Of a stretch of DNA of 64,000 nucleotides, positions 17,490 through 25,865 are shown one piece after another (position 1 is the stretch's first letter; every line of letters begins with the position of its first letter). Position numbers and translations under genes: made by a program. The stretch is from an uncultured Actinomycetes bacterium (lineage in GTDB: Bacteria > Actinomycetota > Actinomycetes > Mycobacteriales > Nakamurellaceae): the NCBI GenBank assembly GCA_937926105.1, contig CALANS010000117.1:1-64000 (forward strand). The letters run 5' to 3'. Below the pieces are notes generated by a model that was not told the DNA's origin, did no database searches, and worked only from the letters and a program-made list of their open reading frames with translations.

Positions 17490-18983
17490 TCAACTGGCGG
17501 GCCAGGCCGCCTGGATGGCCTGCAGCGTGGTATCCGTGTCCTGGCCGGTGATCCACGAGGTCAGCTGGGTCCATTCGGCCCCGGCCCCCACCGCCGCCGG
17601 CATCATGTCGGAGGCATCGAAGCGGGAGATCGACTTCGGGTTCATCAGGATCTCGAAGCTCAGCTTGTTGATCGCACCCTGGATGTTGTCCACCTTCAGG
17701 CCCTTGTTGGCCGAGATGCGGGACGGCGAGTCGATCGACTGCAGGTTCGCCCAGTGCGCCGTGGACAGGTAGAACTGCACCGCCTGCGTCGCCGGGTTGT
17801 TGTTGAAGCCGAGGATGAACTCGCCGCCGACCTCGACCGGCTCGCCGAACTGGTCGCCCATCGGAGGCTCGTAGAAGGCGTAGACGTCACCGTCCTCACC
17901 GATCTTGGTGCCGGCCGGCCAGGTGTAGAAGTTGGCCATCTGCATCATGTAGCACTTGCCGGACAGGATCGGCCCGCCGGCCTTGTCGAAGTCGGTGGTC
18001 GCGATCGAGCTCACGTCGCCCCAGCCCGCGTTGACGTACTTCGGGTTCTTCAGGATGCTGCCGACCTCGTCCAGCGCGGTCTTGATCTTCGGGTCGGTGA
18101 ACTTCACCTTGCCCGCGACCCAGTCGTCGTAGACGTCCGGTCCGGCCGAGCGCAGCACGACCTCCTCGAGCCAGTCGGTGGCCGGCCAGCCGGTCGCGTC
18201 ACCGGAGGCGATGCCGGCGCACCACGGCTTCACGTCACCGGCTCCCGCGATCTTGTCCGACAACGCGATCATGTCGTCCCAGGTCTTGGGCACCTCGTAA
18301 CCCGCGTCCTTGAACATCTTCGGCGAGTACCACACCAGCGACTTCACGTTCGCGCCCAGCGGCGCGGCGTAGAACTTGCCGTTGACCGTGCCGAAGCCTT
18401 CCCAGTCCTTGGACCAGTACTTCGCCACGTTGTCCTTGACCTGCGCGGGGGCTTCGACCGCCGCACCGGTGGAGACCAGGGTGGCCAGCAGACCCGGCTG
18501 CGGAACCACCGCGATGTCCGGCGGGTTGCCGGACCGGGCCTGCACCACGACCTGCTTTTCAAAGTTCTTGTCGGAGTTGAACTTGATGGTCGCGCCGGTG
18601 CACTTGTTGAAATCTTCCATCGTCTTGCGCAGCGCGGTGGCCTCGTCGCCCGTGATGGACGAATACATCGTCACCGTCTTGCCGGAGATGTTCGGCCAGT
18701 CCTTCTTGATGGTGGGGCACCAGGTGTCGTCGTCACCCGCCACGGCGCCGCCGGAGCCGGATGTGCCGCTGGGTGCCGCCGACGCGCTGCCGGAGCCACC
18801 TTCCGACGTGGAACCGCCGGAACCGCCGGACTGCGAGGATGGCGTCGACCCACCACCGGCCGACGACGTTTGACTGCTCCCCGCACCTGCACCGCCACTG
18901 CTTCCGCATGCGGTGATGACCATCGCCAGGGCACTGATTCCCGCAAGGGCGGCCATCACTCTTCGAGCCGACGTCCGTGACAC
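17490..18983 (-). CDS. Extracellular sugar-binding lipoprotein (CUT1 ABC transporter)
   Basis: A 497-residue lipoprotein. Its signal peptide ends in a lipobox (LAMVITAC), followed by a low-complexity Gly/Ser linker of about 60 residues and a SBP_bac_1-type fold (TVTMYSSITGDEATALRKTMEDF and later the WDDMIALSDKIAG region). It captures an unknown sugar or glycoside outside the membrane. GTG 18983 has GGAGGT seven bases upstream; the open frame extends further but without a site. It is the first gene of the operon with both permeases and the LacI regulator. Confidence 0.92.
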   Translation of the reverse strand: MSRTSARRVMAALAGISALAMVITACGSSGGAGAGSSQTSSAGGGSTPSSQSGGSGGSTSEGGSGSASAAPSGTSGSGGAVAGDDDTWCPTIKKDWPNISGKTVTMYSSITGDEATALRKTMEDFNKCTGATIKFNSDKNFEKQVVVQARSGNPPDIAVVPQPGLLATLVSTGAAVEAPAQVKDNVAKYWSKDWEGFGTVNGKFYAAPLGANVKSLVWYSPKMFKDAGYEVPKTWDDMIALSDKIAGAGDVKPWCAGIASGDATGWPATDWLEEVVLRSAGPDVYDDWVAGKVKFTDPKIKTALDEVGSILKNPKYVNAGWGDVSSIATTDFDKAGGPILSGKCYMMQMANFYTWPAGTKIGEDGDVYAFYEPPMGDQFGEPVEVGGEFILGFNNNPATQAVQFYLSTAHWANLQSIDSPSRISANKGLKVDNIQGAINKLSFEILMNPKSISRFDASDMMPAAVGAGAEWTQLTSWITGQDTDTTLQAIQAAWPAS

Positions 18984-19012
18984 TCGGCAGACCTCCGTTC
19001 CATGTTCGACCG

Positions 19013-19034
19013 CGCTGTGAAGGCCTTCGCAGCG
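19013..19034. promoter_or_regulatory. Second palindrome upstream of the sugar-binding protein
   Basis: The 22-base sequence CGCTGTGAAGG / CCTTCGCAGCG is a near-perfect palindrome with one mismatch per half. It lies between the start codon and the LacI-type site and could be a second operator. Confidence 0.5.
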
Positions 19035-19044
19035 CATCTGCCGA

Positions 19045-19058
19045 TGAAAGCGCTTCCA
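19045..19058. promoter_or_regulatory. LacI-type operator upstream of the sugar ABC operon
   Basis: The 14-base sequence TGAAAGCGCTTCCA has the central CG and flanking TGAAAG/CTTNCA pattern typical of LacI/GalR sites. It lies 62 bases before the binding-protein start, and the operon encodes its own LacI regulator at the distal end. A defined promoter could not be read with confidence. Confidence 0.75.
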
Positions 19059-19155
19059 GTCCGCGGGCGCAAGTCGAGTGACCTGCGTCGCTGTAACAAT
19101 TCAGTAAACGCCGGAGTCGCCGACGCCGATCGTCGCCGGCGGTGGCGCTGAGTGA

Positions 19156-20148
19156 TCAGGACGACGGTGACGGGGCCTCGGGCGGTGTCTCGGTGCTGAG
19201 GGCGGCTGCCGGCGCCGCACCGTCCCCGATCGTCGCGGAGATCTGCGAGATCGCCGTCTCCAGCGTGGTGACCCGCCGGTTCATGGCGCGCGCCGCCCGG
19301 CGCGAGCGCAGCGGCGTGGTCAGTTTGTCCCGCAGCGTGTTGTAGTCGGCACTGGCCCGATTGAAGCGATCGACCAGATCCGCCTTGCCGGTCAGCGTGA
19401 CCTGGTCGGACAGCGTGATGATCGCCGGGGCGAGCGCGTTGACCCGGTCGGCGAGTTCGCCGGTCAGGCGGGCCAGCTCCTCGGCGTCGGCGCGCCGCCG
19501 GCGGCGGCGCTCCCACCAGCCGCCCACCAGCGCCAGCACGATCACCGCGATGATCACGCCGAGGATCAGCCAGCCCCACGGAAACGCCGTGGCCGTCAAC
19601 GACTCCACGGCAGCGCGAGCCGCGGACACGTCGCTGCCGGCGGCGCTCGCCGCATCGGAGGCTGACTGGAGCTGATCGCTGGTGTAGCCGTCGCTGCGGA
19701 CCGCGATCCACTCGGTGGACAGCGCGAGCACGGTGCCGTGTTTCTCGGCCAGGACCCTGTCGCCGACGGCGATGTTCTGCTGCTCCGTCAGGGCGGCCTC
19801 GGGGCCGATCGACACGATCCACAGCGCCAGGTCGCGGCTGGCAGCGTCGGTCACCACGGCCTGCAACGCCGACCGGTCGGCACCGGATCCGGCCAGCACC
19901 GCCACCGGGCCCGACGCCAGCTGCTGCAGCGCCTGCTTGACGAGGGTGTCGACGTCTCCGCTCGCTCGCACCGGTGAGGCCCCCGATACGGTGACCGAGC
20001 GCGCGTCGGGGGCCGAGGCTTGCGCGGTCCCGGCGGCCACCAGCAGTGCCAGCAGCACGGCCGCTCCGGCGACGATGCGCACCAGCACGGACGACGTCGG
20101 GCGCGGCACCGCCGAATCCGCCCGCGCCGCCCCCCGATCGGGCATCAT
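19156..20148 (-). CDS. Membrane protein with extracytoplasmic TPM/Rv1476-like domain
   Basis: A 330-residue protein with an N-terminal hydrophobic signal or anchor (residues about 20-45) and an extracytoplasmic domain. The domain includes ALWIVSIGPEAALTEQQN, GTVLALSTEWIAVRSDGYT and the aligned helices. A transmembrane helix at about residues 195-217 (WGWLILGVIIAVIVLALVGGWW) is followed by an Arg-rich stretch and a helical cytoplasmic tail. The extracytoplasmic domain aligns with both domains of the lipoprotein at 13057-14166. GGAGGT is seven bases before the ATG at 20148, which decides the start over longer frames. It is divergent from the membrane gene at 20191. Function unknown. Confidence 0.82.
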   Translation of the reverse strand: MMPDRGAARADSAVPRPTSSVLVRIVAGAAVLLALLVAAGTAQASAPDARSVTVSGASPVRASGDVDTLVKQALQQLASGPVAVLAGSGADRSALQAVVTDAASRDLALWIVSIGPEAALTEQQNIAVGDRVLAEKHGTVLALSTEWIAVRSDGYTSDQLQSASDAASAAGSDVSAARAAVESLTATAFPWGWLILGVIIAVIVLALVGGWWERRRRRRADAEELARLTGELADRVNALAPAIITLSDQVTLTGKADLVDRFNRASADYNTLRDKLTTPLRSRRAARAMNRRVTTLETAISQISATIGDGAAPAAALSTETPPEAPSPSS

Positions 20149-20190
20149 GATCCACACCTCCGGTTCCGACTTGGAAGGATCGTCGCATCC

Positions 20191-21012
20191 GTGCTCGACC
20201 GCTACATCACCGCGCCCGACGGCATGCAGTGGATCGTGGGACGACGGTTCCTGTTCGGACCGCCACGGTACATCGGTTTCCGGTTCGGTAGGCCGAGAAC
20301 CGCGTTCGAGCCACCGCGAGTGCGGCGCGTTCCGCCGACCTCGCATGCCCCCGCCTCGCCGTCCGCCACCGTCCGCCGCCGCGGGCCCCGGCCGGAGCCC
20401 GGCACCACCGATCCGCCCAGCACGCCCCGTCGCCGTGGCCGGTACCGGCACTCGTCCGGCACGATCTTCGTGCCGATCCCGTCCGGGCGAGGGTGGGGCC
20501 ACTGGGGTGGCTCATCCGGCTCACCCGGCTCGTCCAGTTCGGCCGGCTCGGCCGGTTCCTGGTCGTCGGATAGCGCCGGCGGATCGTCCTCGCGCGGCGG
20601 AGGCGGGTCGTCTGCCCGTGGCGGCGGTGGCTCGTCCTCCCGCAAGGGTGGCGGGGCGGCGGCCGGCGGGGTCGCCGGGCTGGGCGCGGTGCTGATCAAA
20701 TTCCTGCAGGTGGCGCTGATCGTCATCGCGGTCGCGGCCGCGACCGCGTTCACCATCTTCGTGCTGATTCCGGCCCTGATCTTCCTGGTGTGGGTTGCCC
20801 TGGTGGGTGCGACCATCACATGGCACGCGCTCACCCGGCGCCCGTGGATCGTGGAAGCACGCGAGAATCGGGACGCACCAGAGGTGGTGGCCTGGGCGGT
20901 CGTCGGCTGGGAGCAGTCCCGGGCGGTGCGGGACGAGGTCGCGGACGCCATCGCCACCGGCGAGCAGCCGCAGCCGGCCGGCGCCACCAGGGTCGAGGTC
21001 ACCGACGACTGA
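20191..21012 (+). CDS. Hypothetical membrane protein with long disordered N-terminal region
   Basis: A 273-residue protein. The N-terminus (MLDRYITAPDGMQWIVGRRFLFG) and an RFGRP segment look folded. Residues about 70-160 are a Pro/Arg- then Gly/Ser-rich stretch with Gly-Gly-Ser and related repeats. Two hydrophobic helices follow (about 170-215), then a charged C-terminus. The GTG at 20191 has GGAAGGA upstream. I do not recognise the family. It is divergent from the membrane protein at 19156-20148, and the 42-bp gap suggests shared regulation. Confidence 0.7.
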   Translation: MLDRYITAPDGMQWIVGRRFLFGPPRYIGFRFGRPRTAFEPPRVRRVPPTSHAPASPSATVRRRGPRPEPGTTDPPSTPRRRGRYRHSSGTIFVPIPSGRGWGHWGGSSGSPGSSSSAGSAGSWSSDSAGGSSSRGGGGSSARGGGGSSSRKGGGAAAGGVAGLGAVLIKFLQVALIVIAVAAATAFTIFVLIPALIFLVWVALVGATITWHALTRRPWIVEARENRDAPEVVAWAVVGWEQSRAVRDEVADAIATGEQPQPAGATRVEVTDD

Positions 21013-21031
21013 CCGGCACCTCCGAACGCCC

Positions 21032-21868
21032 TCAGTCGCGCGGCGCGAACGGGTCGAACCGCCCGTCCACTGCCGTCCAGCCGCCGTCCACGTACAGCAC
21101 CGATCCGGTGACGTAGCTGGCCGCGTCGGAGGCGAGAAACACCGCGGCGCCGGCCATCTCGTCCGCGCGCGCCCAGCGGGCCAGCGCCGACTTGGTCGCA
21201 TAGGCGTTGCCCCAGGCAGCGTCGGCGCGGATCTGGCTGGTCAGCTCGGTCTCCACCACCCCGGGAGCGATCGCATTGAAGCGCACCCCGGCCGGGCCGA
21301 ACTCGGCGGCGGCGGTGCGCAGCAGTTGCTGCAGCCCGGCCTTGGTCGCCGCGTACACGCCCTGGCCGGGCTCGATGACGCTGGCCCTAATCGAGCTGAA
21401 CGCGATCAGCGAGCCGCCGCCGCGAGCGGCCATCGCGGGGCCGAATGCCCGGATCAGGGTGAACACGCCGCGCAGGTTCACCCGCACCACCCGGTCGAAC
21501 TCGTCGTCGGTGTAGTCGGCCAGCCGCTTGCGAACGTTGATACCGACGGTGGTGACGACGATGTCGGGGTGAAGCCGGCCCGCGAGCGCCGCGACCGCGC
21601 CGGCGTCGGTGACGTCCACCGTGGTCCAGTCGCCCTGGCAGGCACCGCCGGTGCCCATCGCCGCGACCTCATCCACGTCGGCCGCCATCACCGCTGCTCC
21701 GTGCGCCGCCAGCGCGAGCGCCACCTCCCGGCCGATCCCCCCGGCACCGATCACCAGGGCGCGCTTGCCGGACAGATCGAACAGTCCCCGGTACGGCGCG
21801 GTGAACGGATTCGCAGCGCCGTCCCCCTCCGTTGGCCCCGACGACGCCCGCTCCGGATGCTCCGTCAC
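21032..21868 (-). CDS. SDR-family oxidoreductase
   Basis: A 278-residue short-chain dehydrogenase/reductase. The Rossmann motif GAGGIGRE, the SSIRAS strand with catalytic Ser and YAATK with catalytic Tyr/Lys are present, as is the late GSVLYVDGG. The start is GTG 21868. It follows the aldehyde dehydrogenase on the same strand after 144 bp that include a palindromic repeat element, so cotranscription is possible but not assured. It would reduce or oxidise an alcohol/ketone, perhaps in the breakdown pathway encoded upstream. Confidence 0.88.
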   Translation of the reverse strand: MTEHPERASSGPTEGDGAANPFTAPYRGLFDLSGKRALVIGAGGIGREVALALAAHGAAVMAADVDEVAAMGTGGACQGDWTTVDVTDAGAVAALAGRLHPDIVVTTVGINVRKRLADYTDDEFDRVVRVNLRGVFTLIRAFGPAMAARGGGSLIAFSSIRASVIEPGQGVYAATKAGLQQLLRTAAAEFGPAGVRFNAIAPGVVETELTSQIRADAAWGNAYATKSALARWARADEMAGAAVFLASDAASYVTGSVLYVDGGWTAVDGRFDPFAPRD

Positions 21869-21894
21869 CGCTGCCGCTCCTTCCGCTCTCGCCC

Positions 21895-21993
21895 GCGCTT
21901 ATCAACTTCCCATGCGCGTGCCAACTCGGCTACTTCCGTCACACCAGTCACATTTCCGCTGAATTGATAAGCGCCCACCGAATTGATAAGCGC
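21895..21993. repeat. Palindromic intergenic element with duplicated right arm
   Basis: GCGCTTATCAA at 21895-21905 is inverted at 21964-21974, and the right arm is duplicated at 21983-21993. The interior contains ATCAACTTCC, CATGC and ACACCAGTCAC. An element at 56015-56113 shares ATCAACTTCC, CATGC and CCACCAGTCAC in the same order with a palindromic outer arm, so the two are probably the same dispersed family. It sits between the ALDH and SDR genes. Confidence 0.7.
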
Positions 21994-22012
21994 CGGGACG
22001 GGAGGGGGAGCC

Positions 22013-23476
22013 TCATGGCCGCGGCCGGATGATCGCCATGCGGGTGACGGTCATCTCCTCCACCGCCCAGCGCGGGCCCTCGCGCCCGATCCCGGAATCC
22101 TTGACTCCGCCGTAGGGCATCACGTCCGACCGGAAGCCCGGCACATCGTTGATCACCACGCCGCCGACGTCCAGCCGGTCGATCGCCGCATACGCGGTAG
22201 CCAGCGACGAGGTGAACACCGCCGCGTGCAGCCCGTAGCGGGAGTGGTTGACCGCATCCAGCGCGGCGTCCACGCTCGGCACCGTGCGCAGCGCCACCAC
22301 CGGGCCGAAGACCTCCTCGTCCCACGCGTCGGCACCGTCCGGAACGTCGGCGAGCACGGTCGGCTCGACTACCGGGCCCCGCTGCCCGCCGCCGGCCAGC
22401 AGCCGCGCCCCCGCGTCGGTCGCCGCCGCGATCCAGGCCAGCACCCGCGCCGTGGAGGCCGGGTTGATCAGCGCCGACACCCGGGTCGCCGGATCCCGCG
22501 GATCCCCGATCACCACCTCGCCGAGCCGGTCCACCAACCGCCGCGCGAACTCCTCGGCCACCGGGGCCTGCACCAGCACCCGCTGCACCGAGATGCACGC
22601 CTGGCCGGAGGCGTAGTAGCCGCCGCGCAATACCGCGGAGGCCGCGGCATCCAGGTCGGCGTCCGCGGCCACCACCAGTGCGGAGTTCGCGCCCAGCTCC
22701 AGCAGCGTCTTGCGGGGGGCCACCGCGCGGGCGATGGCGTGCCCGACCGCCGCCGACCCGGTGAACGAGACCACCGGCACCCGCGGATCCGTGGTCAGCG
22801 CCACCCCGACATCGGCGTCGCCGGTGACCATCTGCACGGCCACCGGCGGCGCGCCGGCCGCCGCCAACTCCGCCCGCACCGCCCGCACCAGCCACAGCGT
22901 GGCCAGCGGGGTCGCCGGCGCCGGCTTGACGATCACCGGACAGCCGGCGGCGAGCGCCGGAGAGATCTTGTGCGAGGCCAGCAACAGCGGGTAGTTGAAT
23001 CCGGCGATGCCCACCACGACGCCGGCCGGCCGGCGGGTGAAGTAGCCGGTCAGCCCGGCCCCGGAGGGCAGCAGGTCGATCGGTACCGTCTCGCCGTGCA
23101 GCGACGCGGGTACCTCCGCGGCCAGCGACCAGGTCAGCTCGGTGCGGTCCACCTCAACGGTGCAGTCCACCCGGGGTTTGCCGGTCTCGCCGATCAGCAG
23201 CTCGATCAGCCGTTCGCGGTGCCCGGCGATCGCGGCGGCCACGCCGGCCAACACTCGGCGACGCACCCCGGCGCCCAGCGCGGCCACCGCATCGCGGGCC
23301 GCCACCGCGTGGTCCAGCGCCCGCCGGGCCAGCGCCGCATCGCCCACCGGAGCCGCCGCCACCTCCGTGCCGTCATACGGGAAGCGCACCGGTGCCGCGT
23401 TCGGCGCAGGAACCCATCCGTCGCCGATCGGTAGGCCGTCCGGCACCCCCGCCAGGATCGAGAAGGGTTGTGTCAT
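22013..23476 (-). CDS. NAD(P)-dependent aldehyde dehydrogenase
   Basis: A 487-residue aldehyde dehydrogenase. It has the IAGFNYP substrate/cofactor segment with Asn161, FTGSAAVGHAI, the general base Glu260 in LLELGAN and the catalytic Cys294 in GQACISVQRV. The GQxCxSxQR pattern is of the lactaldehyde/phosphonoacetaldehyde type more than of glyceraldehyde-3-phosphate dehydrogenases. Its ATG overlaps the stop of the P1 peptidase by four bases, so it belongs to the peptide transporter operon. It would oxidise an aldehyde made by the upstream hydrolases or their downstream products. Confidence 0.93.
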   Translation of the reverse strand: MTQPFSILAGVPDGLPIGDGWVPAPNAAPVRFPYDGTEVAAAPVGDAALARRALDHAVAARDAVAALGAGVRRRVLAGVAAAIAGHRERLIELLIGETGKPRVDCTVEVDRTELTWSLAAEVPASLHGETVPIDLLPSGAGLTGYFTRRPAGVVVGIAGFNYPLLLASHKISPALAAGCPVIVKPAPATPLATLWLVRAVRAELAAAGAPPVAVQMVTGDADVGVALTTDPRVPVVSFTGSAAVGHAIARAVAPRKTLLELGANSALVVAADADLDAAASAVLRGGYYASGQACISVQRVLVQAPVAEEFARRLVDRLGEVVIGDPRDPATRVSALINPASTARVLAWIAAATDAGARLLAGGGQRGPVVEPTVLADVPDGADAWDEEVFGPVVALRTVPSVDAALDAVNHSRYGLHAAVFTSSLATAYAAIDRLDVGGVVINDVPGFRSDVMPYGGVKDSGIGREGPRWAVEEMTVTRMAIIRPRP

Positions 23477-24615
23477 CTGCGATTCACTTCCTCGTCACCG
23501 CGCCCGTCCGGCCGTGTGGTCAGCGCCGACGGTGCAAGCTCCGCGTAGCTCGACCATGCTCCCCCAGCAGTCTGCACCCCCGTCGCCGCGAGCAACCCCC
23601 GGGCCATGGCGCGGGTGATCACGTCCGCAGCCGCGGCCAGGATCGCCTGGTATCCGAGCATGTCGGGGGCCGGGCGCGCGGTGCTGGATACCGCAAACAG
23701 AGTGTCGCCGTCGAACAGGGTGTGGATCGGATTGACCGCCCGGGCCAGCCCGTCGTGGCCGACGGCGGCCAGCTTGGTGCACTGCGCCTTGCTGAGCGTG
23801 GCGTCGGTGGCCAGCACCCCGATGGTGGTGTTGCGCACGATGTGCCCGGCACTGGGGTGCTGCGGCCCGGCCGGGCGTCGCGCCGCAGCCGCCGCCAGCG
23901 CGTCGCGATCAAGCGGTGACGGGGATCGCAGCGCGGGCCCGTCCCCGGGCAGCATCAGCGGTGCCGCCCACAGCCCGCCGGTGCGCGGGTCCACCGCCGA
24001 ACCGACCGCGTTCGCAATGACCAGGGCGGCCACCGTGGTGCCATCAGGCAGCACCGTGGAGGCGCCGCCCACCGCGCCCTTCAGCCCCCCGGCCACCGCG
24101 CCGGTGCCGGCCCCCAGGCAGCCGCAGCGCGCCATCGCCGCGGCATCGGCATCCAGTGCGGCCGCCACCGCGGCCCGACCGAAGGACTCGTCCGGGCGGG
24201 CCGCGAAGTCGCCGCCACGGCCCAGGTCGAACAGCACCGCCGCCGGCACGATCGGCACCACCTGCCCGGGCAGCGGCCCCACCGGTAGGCCGATCCCCCG
24301 CTCGCCCAACGCATCCGCCACCCCGGATGCCGCAGCCAGGCCATAGGCGCTGCCTCCGGTGAGCACGATGGCGTGCACCCGCTCCACCGACGCGGTCGGA
24401 TCCAGCAGATCCGTCTCGCGGGTCCCGGGCCCGCCGCCGCGCACGTCGACACCGGCCACCATGCCGCCGTCGGGGGCCAGCACCACGGTGCTGCCGGTCA
24501 GGTAGCCGGCGTCGGTGCGGGCGTGATGCCCGACCCGCAAGCCCGCCACGTCGACCAGCGCATTGGCCGGGCCGGGGACGGTGGCCGCCGGCGCGCGCAG
24601 GGCGGCCCCGGTCAC
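23473..24615 (-). CDS. P1 (DmpA/NylC-type) N-terminal-nucleophile peptidase/amidase
   Basis: A 380-residue Ntn-hydrolase precursor. Self-cleavage would be between Asn262 and Thr263 in RNTTIGVLATDATL, the motif used by nylon-oligomer hydrolase NylC. The family's conserved GGSAYGL and GAGTGAVAGGLKGAVGGAS are present. Related enzymes hydrolyse small peptides, beta-amino acid peptides or omega-amino-acid oligomers in the cytoplasm. GTG 24615 overlaps the M20 peptidase stop by four bases and the ALDH start overlaps this stop, tying the gene to the operon. No nylon or beta-peptide specificity can be read from the sequence alone. Confidence 0.92.
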   Translation of the reverse strand: MTGAALRAPAATVPGPANALVDVAGLRVGHHARTDAGYLTGSTVVLAPDGGMVAGVDVRGGGPGTRETDLLDPTASVERVHAIVLTGGSAYGLAAASGVADALGERGIGLPVGPLPGQVVPIVPAAVLFDLGRGGDFAARPDESFGRAAVAAALDADAAAMARCGCLGAGTGAVAGGLKGAVGGASTVLPDGTTVAALVIANAVGSAVDPRTGGLWAAPLMLPGDGPALRSPSPLDRDALAAAAARRPAGPQHPSAGHIVRNTTIGVLATDATLSKAQCTKLAAVGHDGLARAVNPIHTLFDGDTLFAVSSTARPAPDMLGYQAILAAAADVITRAMARGLLAATGVQTAGGAWSSYAELAPSALTTRPDGRGDEEVNRR

Positions 24616-25865
24616 GCGGGGTCCGCCAGGAAGCGCTGAGCCGCCTCGGCGTACACCCGCGCGGCGGTGACGATCTCCGCGACCGCGCACATCTCGTCGG
24701 CCTGGTGCGCAATCCACTTGCCGCCCGGCCCGTACACCACGGTCGTCAGACCGGCGTCCCGGGTCAGGATGGTGCCATCCGTGGTACCCGGCACGCCCCC
24801 GAAAGCCGGTTCCTCACCGGTGATCTCGCGGTGCGCTGCAACCAGCGCCGCCACCACCGGTTCGTCCCGTGGAGTCTCCACCGGCGGCCGGTCGTCGATG
24901 ACGTGCACCTGGCAGGCCACGCCGTACTCGTCGGCAATCTGCTCGGCAAGCCGGGTGATCAGGTGGATCAGCCCTGGGTGATCCACCGCCGGGATGGTGC
25001 GAATGTCCAGGTACACCTGAGCGATGCGTGGGATGACGTTCTGCTGCTCGGCGGTTCCGGCATCCAGCACCGTGGGCGTGAGGTAGAACTCGCCCAGCTC
25101 GGGGTGCTCGCCCACCGTCTGGCCGATCTGCCGTTGCAGCTCCGACAGCCCCACCAGCAGCGGACCGACGGCCGGGATCGGGTTGCGGCCAATCTGCGGC
25201 ATGGCGCCGTGCGCCATCACGCCGGTCAGCTCGATGCCCATACGTAGCGCCCCCTTGGCGCTCGCGCATACCTCGCCGGCCTCTGGCTCGCACACGATGA
25301 CCCCATCGATGCCGGAGCGGGCCAGCTCGGACGCCGCGAACGCCTTGGCGCCCAACATCATGCCCTCCTCATCGGCGAGCGCCCCGACGATGATCCGCCC
25401 GGCGAAGCCGGCCCGCTCGACAGCCCGGGCAGCGTGGATCATCGCGGCCACGCCGGATTTCATATCCGCCGAGCCGCGTCCGCGCAGCATCCCGTCCACC
25501 ACGTCGCCGGCGTACGGATCGAACGACCAGGACGAGGTATCCCCCTCGGTGACGACGTCGGTGTGCCCTTCGAACATCAACGTGCGGCCGGGCCGGTCGC
25601 CGCCGATCACGGCGATCACATTGGGCCGGCCGGGCGCCGCGTCGACAACGGTGACGTCCCATCCGAACCTGCGCATGGTCCGCGCGACCACCTCGGCGGC
25701 CGGCTGCTCTACCACCGCGGCTCCGGGTTCGTTCACGGTGCGCAGCCGGATCAGATCGGCGGCCAGCTGCACCACGGCTTCCGGATCGATCAGATCCGCG
25801 GCCACTGGCGGCGCCGGATCGGCGGTGCCGCCAGGATTCTCGCCGATCACCCGATGCTCCGTCAC
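24612..25865 (-). CDS. M20-family metallopeptidase (ArgE/DapE-type)
   Basis: A 417-residue enzyme of the two-zinc M20 family. His101 and Asp103 in EGHTDVV, the metal-bridging Asp134 in GRGSADMKSG and the general base in ALADEEG are all present. It would cleave an amide such as an N-acyl, N-carbamoyl or dipeptide bond in the cytoplasm. GTG 25865 overlaps the stop of the upstream ATPase by four bases. Its placement after a peptide-type importer suggests it processes the imported substrate or its product. Confidence 0.93.
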   Translation of the reverse strand: MTEHRVIGENPGGTADPAPPVAADLIDPEAVVQLAADLIRLRTVNEPGAAVVEQPAAEVVARTMRRFGWDVTVVDAAPGRPNVIAVIGGDRPGRTLMFEGHTDVVTEGDTSSWSFDPYAGDVVDGMLRGRGSADMKSGVAAMIHAARAVERAGFAGRIIVGALADEEGMMLGAKAFAASELARSGIDGVIVCEPEAGEVCASAKGALRMGIELTGVMAHGAMPQIGRNPIPAVGPLLVGLSELQRQIGQTVGEHPELGEFYLTPTVLDAGTAEQQNVIPRIAQVYLDIRTIPAVDHPGLIHLITRLAEQIADEYGVACQVHVIDDRPPVETPRDEPVVAALVAAHREITGEEPAFGGVPGTTDGTILTRDAGLTTVVYGPGGKWIAHQADEMCAVAEIVTAARVYAEAAQRFLADPA

